A DNA stretch of 64,000 nucleotides from Nannobrachium achirus (taxonomy: Eukaryota; Chordata; Actinopteri; Myctophiformes; Myctophidae), in assembly GCA_963921795.1 (NCBI GenBank), contig OY997647.1:57623024-57687023 (forward strand), given 5' to 3'. Positions 39,298-51,909 of the stretch are shown here, piece by piece. A program made the translations under genes and the position numbers. Positions within the stretch are counted from its first letter, which is position 1; each line of letters opens with the position of its first letter. The notes under the pieces were generated by a model. The model was given only the letters and a program-made list of their open reading frames with translations. It did no database searches and had not been told where the DNA came from.

Positions 39298-39475
39298 TTG
39301 TGGCTCAGGAGGTAGAGCAGGTTGGCTGATGATCCAGCGTGGGTCGGTGGTTGGTGCCTTGCATGGTTTCCTCCGCCATCGGTGTATGAATGTGTGTGTG
39401 AATGGGTGACTGTAATGCACAATTGTAAAGTGCCCTGGATAAAGGTGCTATACAAATGCACCATTTACCATTGGG
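39292..39475 (+). mobile_element. tRNA-derived SINE family S3
   Basis: TGGCTCAGGAGGTAGAGCAG is a tRNA-like A-box head; the tail TGTAAAGTGCCCTGGATAAA..GGTGCTATACAAATGCA..CCATTTACCA is typical of a widespread teleost SINE. B box poorly preserved. Confidence 0.65.
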
Positions 39476-39866
39476 ATTGCAGATTGGCTATTTTCTCCCC
39501 AGAATAGGACTGTGGTTCATGTGTTCTTTTGTCCAGAACATGCTAGTTAAGCTATTTTAGTTTTCATTTAATTTAACACACTTATCACAAACATAAACAG
39601 AGTAAGCTATTCTACTGTATTACCTGCTACTTTAATAAGAATCTACAATTGTCTTTTCTTCTACAACGTATGTGTCATCAATCTGCCTTAATTGAGGTTG
39701 TACCAGTGTACGCACGCACATGTGGGTGCGTATAAATAGTCTGCACTCGAGCCAGGATTGGCAGTGTTCAAGGAGAGCACTGTTTACGAGCTCCAGTCAT
39801 TTTACAAGTATTATATTCACTGGCAGTGATGTGGGCGCATAATATCAGAATGACACTGTGAATAAC

Positions 39867-39878
39867 ACACACACACAC

Positions 39879-39956
<78 letters not shown>
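39867..39956. repeat. (CA)n microsatellite
   Basis: CA with one CACG interruption near 39882. Confidence 0.98.
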
Positions 39957-39958
<2 letters not shown>

Positions 39959-39959
39959 C

Positions 39960-40990
39960 AAAGTATCCCTGTTATTCCAACCATGAATTACGCCATGGTA
40001 GTTTTTACGAGAGCACTCGCTCTTAATGGATCGGCTCAGCCGTTATCAGTTATTACCGTGACGATAAGATGTCTCCGAGTAATTATTTTCCGGTGAGGTG
40101 GAGACTTTTAATGCGCCCCGCGCTGATGTCACAGCTTTTGTCCGCCAGCTGCTGTGCCAAAGCAATTCCTGGGATGTGAGCCGGGTCGATCGGCGCGCAC
40201 CATCCGACACCCGACACAGCGTTTCTCATAGCCTCCCCGCACATCGCTCACTCCATACAGCTCCGACGAGAGAGACAACGCGTGGGGGGAAAAAAAGTAC
40301 TTGTCAGGATGAGTCGACAACGTTTGACGAGTCTCCCAATTAAGATTACCCATGAGTTATTTTTTTATATCCGTACTGAGCTGATTAGCATATCATAGAT
40401 TTTTTTATTCCAGAAATGGAGGGGGAAAAAGATTCAATGTTTTGTCTTCCCTTGAACCGTCCTACTAAAAACCTGCTAGCCTGGCGGCTTGACGACAGAG
40501 GAGCTATTTCTAGCTTCCATTATTTATTAATACCTCTTTGTTGTTGCTCATGTCCTAATCTCATTTCCTTTAGTCATTAACGTTGTTCGACATCAAACAC
40601 AGCTGCCAGAGTGGAGCAGCAGTCGGGGGAGTGCGGGAGGAGGGGAGAGAGACAGCGTGGTTATTGCTGTTGGACACCCACTAAAGACCTCTTTAACAAT
40701 GCTCGTCGCAGGGAGACATTTTTCTATTAAGCCAGGGGAAACTTGCTGTCAGCGAGCGGTTGTTTTGACTTCATCAAATAAACCGTGTCTCCGATGCAAT
40801 CCAAGTGGGCTCTCGGTGGACCCGACGCCATGTGTTTGTCGCTTCAGATCGAGGCCGACTGGAGGAAAACGTGTTGCGTGTTTGTTTGAAAAGGAAAGGG
40901 TGTACGTACGCCATGTATGTGACTTCTGGTGACCTCAACAATAACATCCTCTGTCTCTGAGCCAGGGATTAGCCACACATGAACTCACTG
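39960..40990 (+). promoter_or_regulatory. Candidate intronic regulatory region (repeat-free)
   Basis: About 1 kb free of recognised repeats, 0.7-1.7 kb upstream of exon 2. Contains TAATTA (40080), GATAA, GCTGATTAGCATATCAT (40380-40396) and CpG-containing stretches (40110-40280). Appearance only; conservation is not tested. Confidence 0.3.
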
Positions 40991-41290
40991 TCCCATGACA
41001 CATTTTTCTTTTCATTCACTTCCTATCCATTCACTGCTATGGGTTTTGCAACACTTTTCCTACCAGGGTTTTGTGGGAGATGAAGTCCGCGGCACATTGT
41101 CATGCTAATATTTGGTCAAGTGGTCCTGTGCCTAACCACAAGCTAAAGCGGTGTTATGCTAATGGTGGTGTCATACCATTTAATAGTATATAATAATAAC
41201 CGCGGATGCTAAGAACTGCTAAGATCTTCGAACTGTTAACTTGAAGATCAGTTCTTTGGCAGCAAGCAAGCAACCCTATATACTTCATTG

Positions 41291-41332
41291 AGTGTTGTCC
41301 CACAGGGGTCTATACTAAGCCCCTTCCTTTTC
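41291..41332 (+). mobile_element. LINE reverse-transcriptase scrap (VPQGSILSPFLF)
   Basis: The + strand reads SVVPQGSILSPFLF, the conserved VPQGSxLxPxLF motif of non-LTR reverse transcriptases. Only a few dozen bases remain; followed within 50 bp by a hairpin scrap (41350-41385). Confidence 0.6.
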
Positions 41333-41349
41333 CCCACCAATCGTTTCAT

Positions 41350-41385
41350 CACATATAGCTCAAACTTGTAGATGTGCTATTTTCA
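41350..41385. repeat. Palindromic hairpin remnant
   Basis: ATATAGCTCAAACTTGTAGATGTGCTATTTTC: both outer ends present, most of the left arm and core lost. Confidence 0.6.
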
Positions 41386-41442
41386 GAGAATATTCATCCC
41401 AGACTAGTTGCACTATCATGTTGTTCATAATGTTGTGTGCTG

Positions 41443-41610
41443 GGGGCGCCCGCTGGCCTATCGGTCCAGGCGCCCGACAGCGTGCCGCTGGTTCGATTCC
41501 CGAACCCGACTACCTTTGCGGCGTGTCACTCCCCATCTCTCTCCCCATTTCCTGTCAGTCTACTGTCCTTTCAACGAAAGGCATAAAAGCTCCCCCCCCA
41601 AAAAAAAAAT
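41443..41610 (+). mobile_element. tRNA-derived SINE family S1, complete, next to exon 2
   Basis: Head with GGTTCGATTCC (B box), body CTCCCCATCTCTCTCCCC..TTTCCTGTCAGTCTACTGTCC and an A-rich tail. Identical 16-mers ATAATGTTGTGTGCTG flank it (41427-41442 and 41611-41626). The downstream duplicate ends 38 nt before exon 2, leaving the branch point and pyrimidine tract intact. Confidence 0.93.
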
Positions 41611-41634
41611 ATAATGTTGTGTGCTGAGAGCTGA

Positions 41635-41946
<312 letters not shown>

Positions 41947-41999
41947 TAGACCTCCTCCTTGATCACATTTCAATGTGAAACAGTGATATTGGGGGATGT

Positions 42000-42711
42000 T
42001 CTTTGGAAACCATGGTGAAATTACTGAAATATCAGTCATTTACAGCCATTGGGCAACATTATGGACAGGAAAACCTTTGGCCTAAAATCACGCAAATTGG
42101 ATGAAAAATCACAACCTCCGCCCCTGATTTCTCAATTGCCCCTCTACTAGCGCCACCACCAGGTCGATTTTTGCTAAACACACTGCTCCTACAGATTTAT
42201 TTTGCCCTGAAATCACGCAAAGCGGTACATAGTATTTCAAAAGTCATGTCATCAACATGGATTTCCCACATTTCCTCCTGATTGGCTACGATTGCCTTCT
42301 AAAGTTTGTGTATGCGACGTGGCGGTCGCTTATCTCCCGAGTCTTACCGGTGTACTGCTGCTGCTGTGTGCACACTGATTTTAATATATGTTACATCTAT
42401 ATACAGAATAGACATTGCTTTTTCTTTTTTGTTCTAATTGTTTTATTATTTTGTGCTGCTGCAATGTCCAAAGACATAAAAAAAAGGATATTACTCACAG
42501 TCATTACTTATGGTTAGGGTTGAGATTATTTATTATTAAAGCTTAACGTTGATTCATGTTATTATTAGGATTCATCATAGTCCGTTATTACAATTGAATA
42601 CCCTTGAGACACTGACCCATTTTTGGTCTCAAGCCATAGGTTGAGAGAAACTGTTATTAACAATTACTCACAATTACCAGTCAGTATTCCACTCAACAAC
42701 CAAAACTTTGC
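42000..42711. other. Intron 2 stretch with possible old repeat
   Basis: 42040-42240 reads like a decayed repeat (AAATCACGCAAATTGGATGA..and AAATCACGCAAAGCGGTACA). No gene. Confidence 0.4.
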
Positions 42712-43222
42712 AGTGCAAAGTGTTGTTTTTGACAGCAAATTTTGATTTAGTTTTAGTCATAGTCTTTTGAATAAAATGTAATTTAGTTTTAGTCATAATT
42801 TAGTCACCTGAAAAGTTTTAGTTTTAGTCTGATTTTAGTCGACTAAATATCATAAGATTTTAGTTGACTAAATCTACAGTTGATTTAGTCAACTAAAATG
42901 AATTTTGGCAGGCCTTGATGACATCGTAATGACTGATTTTACACTTGGTTGCATATAGCCGATCTACAAGCTCACACTTGTGAGCTTGTAGATCTGCTAT
43001 TTTCAGCACGCAACACCTGATAGCAACCAAACATAAAATTACTTTCTCCTCCACTAGTCCGTCCCTAACGTTTTAGTCTAGTTTTTATTTTGTTGACGAA
43101 ATTGTCAATATAATATATTTAGTCTTAGTTTTAGTCTTCACAGCTTAGTTTTTATTTAGTTTTCGTCAGTGAAAAAAACATTTTTCGTCATAGTTTTAGA
43201 AGACGAAATCAACACTGCCCTG
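42712..43222. mobile_element. Repeat family Q (TTTAGTC-rich MITE) with hairpin
   Basis: Bounded by CAGTGCAAAGTGTTG and GAAATCAACACTGCCCTG (approximate inverted ends); the interior has many TTTTAGTC repeats, including GATTTAGTCAACTAAAAT. Hairpin at 42953-43001. Confidence 0.7.
42953..43001. repeat. Palindromic hairpin, coreless
   Basis: ATATAGCCGATCTACAAGCT..CACACTTGTGAGCTTGTAGATCTGCTAT; arms meet almost directly. Confidence 0.88.
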
Positions 43223-43626
43223 TGAACCTTCAACAACACAAGAAAAGGGAGAGTAACGGCCAGGGGTGAACGCCTTTATTTTGCACCACGCTGCCACCTG
43301 TCTTTGTGCGACATCAGTGCTCGGTAAAAACAAAACAAAAACAAAACCCTCAGCCACCGAACAGACGAAATGTGAACTTCACACACGCGTCACAGAAGAT
43401 ATTCTCAGTAGACGGTAACGCAACCCAGACACCCAGAGGAAAGAGCTCTGGAGGTTTACACCCAGCTGAGGAAGCCATCCATCCAATCCCAAGTATTTAT
43501 GAAGAAAGCAAGCAGACAGACCGAGGGAAACCTATTTTTTTCAAATGTTTAAATTTTTTCTTATTGTTTTATAAAACAACATGGCACTGGTGGGGCCAGC
43601 TGTCTAGAACAGGGTTAGTCTGTACT

Positions 43627-44041
43627 TAGGGCTGTCACAATTATTACATAATCGTCTAATCGCAATTAATTGACATAATCGCAAATATTTTGTCATAATC
43701 GTCATAATCGTGGATGTTGAAAAATGTTCATACATTTACAAACATTTTCAGAAATAGTGGAAATAGCAGATCTACAAGCTCACAACGCGTCGCATAGCAA
43801 CGCGTTGTGAGCTTGTAGATCGGCTATTTCCACTATCAATGTTATTTTTTTAAGTTGTCAAATATGTCAGTCATTTCTTTGTATATTTAGGTAATGTGTC
43901 ATATCTGCCATGTGCAACTTCAAAGCCTAAAAGCCGAACAGAAATGTAATTGTCAACGACGAAAACACAATTAAATCGTTAATCGCAATTATTTGAGTGA
44001 CAATTAATCGTCATGTAAAATGTCATATCGTGACAGCCCTA
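43627..44041 (+). mobile_element. hAT-type MITE family T, intact copy
   Basis: TAGGGCTGTCACAATT to CGTGACAGCCCTA with identical flanking octamers TCTGTACT (43619-43626, 44042-44049). Hairpin at 43754-43836. Confidence 0.93.
43754..43836. repeat. Palindromic hairpin, long arms
   Basis: ATAGTGGAAATAGCAGATCT..ACAAGCTCACAACGCGTCG, then CGCGTTGTGAGCTTGTAGAT..CGGCTATTTCCACTAT. Here the CGG marker is in the right arm, so the hairpin is reversed relative to the host family's opposite-strand copies, as expected. Confidence 0.92.
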
Positions 44042-44488
44042 TCTGTACTGCATGTATATCCCCACAATAGTAGTCCAGTTATACCGCAGCTCACACTGCT
44101 ACATGCAAACGACACCAATCACAGTGCAGCTGACGTGAACCGCACAGATCAGCTGACGCTTAGCACACGGACACGGCTCCCGTTGGCACGTACCATCTCA
44201 TCAGTGATGTGTAGGCACTGTTCGAGATGCATACCACAACAATACAGAGTACACACCACTGTAGTCCAATGTGAAAGAATGAAGGAAAGCCATTCTCCCA
44301 CTGCAGTAAGACACGAAGAAATGTTTTCAGTTGACATTTTAAGATGTAGGCTGGATTCACTCAGCCAGATTAATTTAGTTGTCTGAAAGCCTTAACGTTT
44401 TTTTTTTAGGATTGTCAGGCCATTATTAAACTATATCTATGTATGTTAACCCATTTAGGCCTAGGATTATTGACTGCTTTAACTACTG

Positions 44489-44561
44489 AAAAATAGCAGA
44501 TATACAAGCTCACAGCGCGGCACCGAGTGCCGCGCTGCGAGCTTGTAGATCTGCTATTTTT
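44489..44561. repeat. Palindromic hairpin, full length, core GCGCGGCAC
   Basis: AAAAATAGCAGATATACAAG..CTCACAGCGCGGCACCGAG then GTGCCGCGCTGCGAGCTTG..TAGATCTGCTATTTTT. The marker TATA is in the left arm. Confidence 0.92.
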
Positions 44562-44810
44562 GAAAAATCATGATTTTTTTTTTTGCAAGTCTTTGAATAT
44601 ATCTACTTAAAAGCTAACATTTGTAACTCAAATATTTGCTTCTGGGTGGTCCCTGGAACAACATATTTTGAGATGGGGGTCTGTGGCCAAATACATGTAA
44701 TTTTGGGGGTCCTTGACATGTAAAAGTTTGAGAACAGCATGATTTAGAAGAAGGATTTGGAAGTCGGGTCAAAGATATTCAAAGACTTGCACTCATTTTC
44801 ACGATTTTTC

Positions 44811-44883
44811 AAAAATAGCAGATCTACAAGCTCGCAGCGCGGCACTCGGTGCCGCGCTGTGAGCTTGTATATCTGCTATTTTT
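44811..44883. repeat. Palindromic hairpin, full length, reversed
   Basis: As 18033-18105; the marker TATATCT is in the right arm, so it is the mirror of the hairpin at 44489-44561. Confidence 0.92.
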
Positions 44884-44945
44884 CTAAAGTTAAAGCATAA
44901 AATAATGGTAAAAGTGGTTAAAATCTAACAGGTATTTGAGAGTTA

Positions 44946-46258
<1,313 letters not shown>

Positions 46259-46329
46259 GGGCGTCGCAACCAAATTCTGGGCCCTGGGTACGAGGATTCA
46301 CTGTGGGGCCCCCTGTGCTTTAACTATTG

Positions 46330-46396
46330 AAAAATAGCAGATATACAAGCTCGCAGCGCGGCACCGCGCTGCGAGCTTGTAGATCTGCTATTTTTT
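46330..46396. repeat. Palindromic hairpin, core GCGCGGCACC
   Basis: AAAAATAGCAGATATACAAG..CTCGCAGCGCGGCACCGCGC..TGCGAGCTTGTAGATCTGCT. Confidence 0.92.
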
Positions 46397-46620
46397 GAAA
46401 AGAATCGTGAAAATCTTTGAATAATTTCAAATGTTTCTATGTCAATGGTGCTCAAACTTTTTCATGTGTATTTGACCACGGACCCCCATCTCAAAATATT
46501 TAGTTCCAGGGACCACCCCCACCCCCCCCCCCCCCCAGAAGCAAAATCTGAGTTACAAATGTTGTATTAAAAATACATACAGTATATTCAAAGATTTGCA
46601 CACATTTTCACGACTTTTCA

Positions 46621-46679
46621 AAAATAGCAGATCTACAAGCTGGCAGCCGCGCTTTGAGCTTGTATATCTGCTATTTTTC
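46621..46679. repeat. Palindromic hairpin, partial core
   Basis: AAAAATAGCAGATCTACAAG..CTGGCAGCCGCGCTTTGAG..CTTGTATATCTGCTATTTTT. Confidence 0.88.
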
Positions 46680-46702
46680 AATAGCTAAATAGCTATAAAA
46701 TA

Positions 46703-46863
<161 letters not shown>

Positions 46864-47242
46864 CATCTCTGCCCACAACCAGTAATCATGCCATATCCAT
46901 GGCCACTTTACCTCTCAATGTTGGCAGCCATCCATCCTTCCCTCCCTCCCTGCCTTGTTCATTCTCTCTCTCCTCTGTCATTCTGTCGTTCTTTATCACT
47001 TCCTGTCTCTCTCGCTCCCTCGCTGCATTATTAAACAAAATGACATTGTGCCCTTCTTCCTGCATCCCCCTCTTCTTCTTCTTCTTCTCCTCCTTTTCCT
47101 CCTCTCTCGTTTGTCTCTTCTCTTCTCATCCCTCCATCAGTTGGTCCTCTCGTCCGCCCCGGAGTGCCAGGTTTTATTACACATCAATAGGATTGTTCTT
47201 ACCCTCCCTTTTCCTGCCTTCACGCCACTGGTTATCAGTGTG

Positions 47243-47600
47243 GGGGTCCAGGGACCCCCCGCTGGTCCCTGAGGGGGTTCCTGGGGGTCCCCAGAAAAAT
47301 CAGGAATAGCTCAACCCATAGACTGGGTACGCATTATTGCGTATTATTATTTTATGCTTTAACTATTAAAATATAGCAGATCTACAAGCTCACAGTGCCG
47401 CGCTGCAAGCTTGTCAGTGGTTTTCAAACTCTTTTATGTCAAGGACCCCTAGAATTATATGTATTTGGCCGCCCTCAAAATATTTTGTATCAGGGACCCC
47501 CCAGAAGCAAATATTTGAGTTACAAATGTTCACTTTAAAAATGAGATATTCAAAGATATGCACGAATTTTCATGATTTTCTTTTTTTAAATAGCAGAGCA
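47243..47600. mobile_element. Decayed family N/O-type repeat
   Basis: GGGGGTCCAGGGACCCCCCG, hairpin scrap 47371-47414, then CAGTGGTTTTCAAACTCTTT..and GGACCCCTAGAATTATATGT: recognisable but rearranged. Confidence 0.55.
47371..47414. repeat. Palindromic hairpin, right end lost
   Basis: ATATAGCAGATCTACAAGCT..CACAGTGCCGCGCTGCAAGCTTGT, then host sequence. Confidence 0.75.
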
Positions 47601-47778
47601 ACAACTCTTCCTGTATCCTGAGTCTGTGTAAATCTCTCCATTACATACATTTCCTCCACACTGCACAGCCACTGCTCACACGTTGGAGATTCTACATTTT
47701 ATTTATGAAAAAACGAAGATCTATCTCTTACATCTCTGCACTCTTTTTTTTATGTGTCTAATGCCTCATTAACATACA

Positions 47779-47936
47779 GAAAAGCCAAGCTAATGGTTTG
47801 CTTGGTAATTCAATGTATTATCTATGCAAACCAGCTTTTAAAATTTCCAAGCTGGAAAAAAAGCTTGGACATTTTTAAAGCTGGTTTGCATAGAGAATAC
47901 ATTGAATTACCAAGCAAACCATTAGCTTGGCTTCTC
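47779..47936. mobile_element. Fold-back element, arms of about 65 bp
   Basis: GAAAAGCCAAGCTAATGGTT..TGCTTGGTAATTCAATGTAT at the left and the near-exact complement at the right; a small AT-rich spacer contains AAGCTGG/AAGCTTGG. Confidence 0.88.
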
Positions 47937-48324
47937 TAAGTGTGAATGCAGCATTATGCAGTTTTTTCTCTTTTCTCCTTCTCCCTATACTGTTGTTACT
48001 GGAGCCTGTCTGTTCTCTTTTATCTACGGTCTATCCTCCTCTCCTCTCCTCCCTCGTTCTCTCTTATCACATCCCCTCTCTCTCTCTCTATTTCCCAGAG
48101 TGCTATTGATGGAGGAGCTGGCTTCTGGCCAAACTCTGTCTGTATTTATGTCTGTCTATTAGTCTACCTGCTTCTTCATCTTCCGGTCGTCTCTTTTCCA
48201 TCACACCTCTGTCTGTCTGTCTCTCTTCCTTTGTGGCCTGATTTCTAATTGGTTGGATGATGATGGTGCCGCACGACGCACTAGGAAGCATCTCTGCCTA
48301 TAATATGCCTCTGTCTGTCCTTTG

Positions 48325-48761
48325 TAGGGATGGGACGCTAAGCGATATTATCTTTTATCGTGATAAAAAACACTCACGATAATAATCGTATCGTGGAGAT
48401 TACATTTATCGTGATATCGTCCTCCGTCATGCACTGGGATCAATTCACCTTTTATTTTCTGAGCTGCATATCCGGTACCACTTAAACTCTCTATAATTGG
48501 TAAAAGGTACTTATAATATACGTACTTGATACAATGTTTTTTTCACTCTATATGAAATGTCTTTGCCAAAAAAACAGCCGATCTACAAGCTCACAATGCG
48601 TCGCGTTTTGCGGCGCGTTGTGAGCTTGTAGATCGGTATTTTTTTGGGCAAATGTTCCGCCCCCAGGATAATGGATTTTGATTATCGTGATAATATCGTA
48701 AACCGCGATTTCTTTTGTCACAATAATCGTGATATGAAATGTTCATATCGTCCCACCTCTA
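48325..48761 (+). mobile_element. hAT-type MITE family D copy 1 with hairpin
   Basis: TAGGGATGGGACGCTAAGCG to ATATCGTCCCACCTCTA; identical octamers GTCCTTTG on both flanks (48317-48324, 48762-48769). Hairpin 48562-48652. Confidence 0.93.
48562..48652. repeat. Palindromic hairpin with long family-specific outer arms
   Basis: TTTGCCAAAAAAACAGCCGA..TCTACAAGCTCACAATGCG.. then CGCGTTGTGAGCTTGTAGAT..CGGTATTTTTTTGGGCAAA. The outer TTTGCC/GGGCAAA pairs and is not found in the other families. Confidence 0.9.
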
Positions 48762-48808
48762 GTCCTTTGCCGCCTGTGCTTCCAAAATGGCAACTGCACG
48801 GGGGCTTA

Positions 48809-49494
48809 CTTATAGTCAGGGAAGATTTGCAGAATACCTGTCAAATCTGGGAATAAATTCCTTACCAAACAATTTCTTCACCAATGTGTTCGTAAAGGTG
48901 TCTAGTAACATATCTAACAAAGATTGAAATTCAACATCCCTAGCAAAATGTTTGACAGCTAGGGTAATTCTGGGTCTCATTCACTTACTATACACTGTAC
49001 TATAAGGGAAGAAATCACTCCCAAAAATATGCTTTAAGTGGAATGTGAGGGGTCTAACTAGGTGTTTTTAATTATTCTGAATCCATTGCATGCATTTGTT
49101 TTGCATTTTCCTTGGGCCAAAAATGGACCCCATACACCTTGTGAAAAGTGATGACTCATCACTAAACCATCGTTTTTTTGTGTCTGATTTTGGCCCAATG
49201 AATGTTTTTCATGCAAAACAAATGCTTGCAATGGATTCAGAATAATTAAAAACACCTAGTTAGACCCCTAACATGCTACTTAAAGCATATTTTTTGGGAG
49301 TGATTTTTTTCCCCTTATAGTACAGTGTATGAATGAGACCCAGAATTACCCTAGCTGTCAAAGATTTTCCTAGGGAGGTTGAATTTCAATCTTTGTTAGA
49401 TATGTTACTAGACACCTTTACGAACACATTGGTGAAGAAATTGTTTGGTAAGGAATTTATTCCCAGGGTTTTATTAAAATTCCCTGACTCTTAG
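48809..49494. mobile_element. Giant fold-back element FB2, arms of about 310 bp
   Basis: TATAGTCAGGGAAGATTTGC at the left and TTAAAATTCCCTGACTCTTA at the right start two arms that mirror each other almost base for base (CTTCACCAATGTGTTCGTAA / TTACGAACACATTGGTGAAG; ACTATAAGGG / CCCTTATAGT). A spacer of about 60 nt holds TGATGACTCATCACTAAACC. A related deleted copy is at 27418-27805. Confidence 0.93.
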
Positions 49495-49858
49495 GACACT
49501 GTGTCCCCAGCGGCCTCCCTAGAGCCAGTGTCAACTGGGCCGTGAACTGGGCGACAGAGGGAAGCGGGGAATGGAACGGAAAGTGGGATGAAAAGAGATG
49601 TGGAATGGAGAGAGAGGGGGTTGTTTCCATGCATTGTGTTCTCCTCTGCCAACCAGCAGTACCGTTGTAAAACCACTGCCTTCCTCTTTGATCCCCTCAG
49701 GCCCACACTCACTGATCTACAAGCCTGGCTATGGCTATTCTGCTGCCCTACAAAATGTGTTTGTTGTGTCCCAAAGGTCAAATTAGCCTTTGTGATTTTT
49801 GGTGGGATAAACAATTATCTCAAGAACAGATATACAATTAGTGTAATATCACTTAGCA

Positions 49859-50111
49859 TCGTTGTCGGGTGAAAACCTTGTATGTCCAAAACTGTTCGTT
49901 TTGCATTTATCATTTTAAAAATGATTTAAAACTAGTGAAAACAGCCGATCTACAAGCACACAACGCCTCGCACCGCGAGGCGTTGTGTGCTTGTAGATCT
50001 GCTGTTTTCACTACTTTTGTGGGACAGCCTTGTATGATGAAGCAGGGCTTTACTGGTGAAAGAATGTACACATTTGAAACTTGGAGATACAAGGTTTCCA
50101 CCCGACAACGA
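49859..50111 (+). mobile_element. Repeat family P copy 2 with hairpin
   Basis: TCGTTGTCGGGTGAAAACCT to GGTTTCCACCCGACAACGA, inverted ends; hairpin 49932-50013 at the centre. Confidence 0.85.
49932..50013. repeat. Palindromic hairpin, core CAACGCCTCG
   Basis: CTAGTGAAAACAGCCGATCT..ACAAGCACACAACGCCTCG, then CGAGGCGTTGTGTGCTTGTA..GATCTGCTGTTTTCACTA. Both arms carry the same unusual changes (AACAGC/GCTGTT and GCACAC/GTGTGC). Confidence 0.93.
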
Positions 50112-50823
50112 CGTTATATAACACTATCAGTTACTTTTTTGGGAGTAGTTACTGCACTTTGGCTTAGTAGGCTTTGCATGATACCATTTGCGACAAACTA
50201 TATCAAGCCATTCAGACATGTCTCTGAACTCGCTATTGTTATGCGTGTTTGGATTTCAGGCTTGTGGTCAGTGTTGTGCATTGTAGTTGCACCCATGGAT
50301 GTTTTGCAGAAGAATTCATCCAGCCCAGTGCTCAAATTTAGTTTCAGCTTCTAAAGTAGGTCTGTGAAATGGACGGTATGGGGAGTTTCCCTAAAATAAA
50401 ATGACAACTGCCCATTGTTTTCTTTTTATACCATCCCACAGTTGTGTGCAGACATTGAGGATAGAATATGAATAGAGCACAAAACAGTTTTAGTGCGTTA
50501 CTGAAACGAGATGGATTAAACCTGTGCCGTACAACACAAGAAAAACAGCAATCATACATAAATGCTGTCATCCCACAGGGATGATACGTTGATAACCATA
50601 CAGTATATCCAGTGGCCTGTTTTACTGGGTGCTCTTCTGTGCAGAACCACTTGTAAAGATCAGATGGCATGAACCCTAGTCAACAAATGACAGGGTAAAT
50701 GGTTGAGTAAATAATGGTACAAGGAAAACTATTAAGTACTACACAAGCATAGAATGTCGATGTCAAACCTCACATCAGTATAAATAATAAACCGTCTATA
50801 CAACAATATATATATTTGTTTTT

Positions 50824-50995
50824 AAATATTTATTTTTGGGCTGTGATGCCTTTATTGATAGGACAATAGACTGACAGGAAATGGGGAGAGATATGGGGAA
50901 TGACTCCCGACGACCTTTGGTGGGATTCGAATCTGCGCCGCGCTGTCAGGCTGGCATTGCAGCCTATGGTGCCGGCGGCCTGGTCGTAATTAACA
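50824..50995 (-). mobile_element. SINE family S1, reverse-strand copy
   Basis: Complement of the 41443 SINE: GCCTTTATTGATAGGACAAT..AGACTGACAGGAAATGGGG..and GGGATTCGAATC (B box on the minus strand). Confidence 0.8.
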
Positions 50996-50997
50996 TA

Positions 50998-51700
50998 ATT
51001 TAATCCAGAAGGTCCTGGGTTCTATTTCTATTCCTGGGGACGCTGGGGGTCGTGTTCTCTCCTCCGCGTCATCAGTGCCCATACCCTAAGTGGGGTTGGC
51101 AAAAGGGCAACCCTTTCTGTGTGGAGTTCTGTGTGTTCTCCCCATGTCTCCTAGGGTATGGGGCTGTTAAGTATGACATCATTTTGTAGGCAGAGGAGAA
51201 TTTCTGCCCCCAGTTTCCGTGAATCTTTTTACTATTTACACATTTTTCTTCTCTTTGTTGTTGAAAGGAAAGTGTTAGAATTATACTTTAGTCGTTATTT
51301 TTTAGTCGTTTTTTTAAATAGCGAGGGACAGAAAATGCTCTGGGGGCAGATTCTCCTCTGCCTACAAAATGATGTCACGGCTTAAAAGCCCCATAGGTAT
51401 CCTCACAAAAACATGCAGTAATCCTGGTCTCTATACTGCCTCCCCCTGGCCAGTCAGGGGAGGGGAAAGGAACTGATTGGAATATCATGTTCTTCCACGC
51501 GCTGCGTCCAACCGGGGAATCTCTCCCCTGTCAGGTGAAAAGAGGCGGCTTGGACTACTCATGCATAGAAGGAAGCATGAGGTCAGTCCGTTGCTCTCCC
51601 CAGGTTGGCAGAGGGAGTGTAGCGCCCAGGATTACATTAGATAATTGGCACTGGGTGAAAAATGGTTTGCAAAATCGTGGGATATATATTTTTTTTAAAC
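50998..51700 (+). mobile_element. SINE family S2, interrupted by a MITE at 51157-51392
   Basis: CAGAAGGTCCTGGGTTCTAT to CTCCTAGGG, then the insertion, then TATCCTCACAAAAACATGCA to AAATCGTGGGATA; aligns with the full copy at 57510-57995 on both sides. Confidence 0.85.
51157..51392. mobile_element. MITE nested in SINE S2
   Basis: GGGGCTGTTAAGTATGACAT..CATTTTGTAGGCAGAGGAGA is inverted at the right (CTCCTCTGCCTACAAAATGA..GGCTTAAAAGCCCC). TAGGGTAT and TAGGTAT at the flanks suggest an 8-bp duplication with one deleted base. Confidence 0.85.
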
Positions 51701-51852
51701 TAAAAACATAATTATAATGTCACGATTAATTCTTATTGATTACTTCCCATCCTATCTAGTTGGAATAGTGTCCAATTGAGCATTTAGTATCTAATTTTGG
51801 CACAGGACAGTATAAAACGGGCTCAATAGACTCGACTCTGCAGCACCTTGAT

Positions 51853-51856
<4 letters not shown>

Positions 51857-51905
<49 letters not shown>
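51857..51905. repeat. (CT)n microsatellite
   Basis: About 24 CT units, followed by a second short CT run at 51920-51938. Confidence 0.97.

Positions 51906-51909
<4 letters not shown>

Larger units (their letters stand above)
44452..44945 (+). mobile_element. Repeat family O with two hairpins, copy 2
   Basis: Same as 17694-18180; both hairpins are full length here (44489-44561, 44811-44883). Confidence 0.72.

Noticed and set aside
43306-43629. 107-codon plus-strand frame in intron 2
   Set aside because: Composition unremarkable, ends in transposon sequence, no family resemblance and no splice sites in phase.
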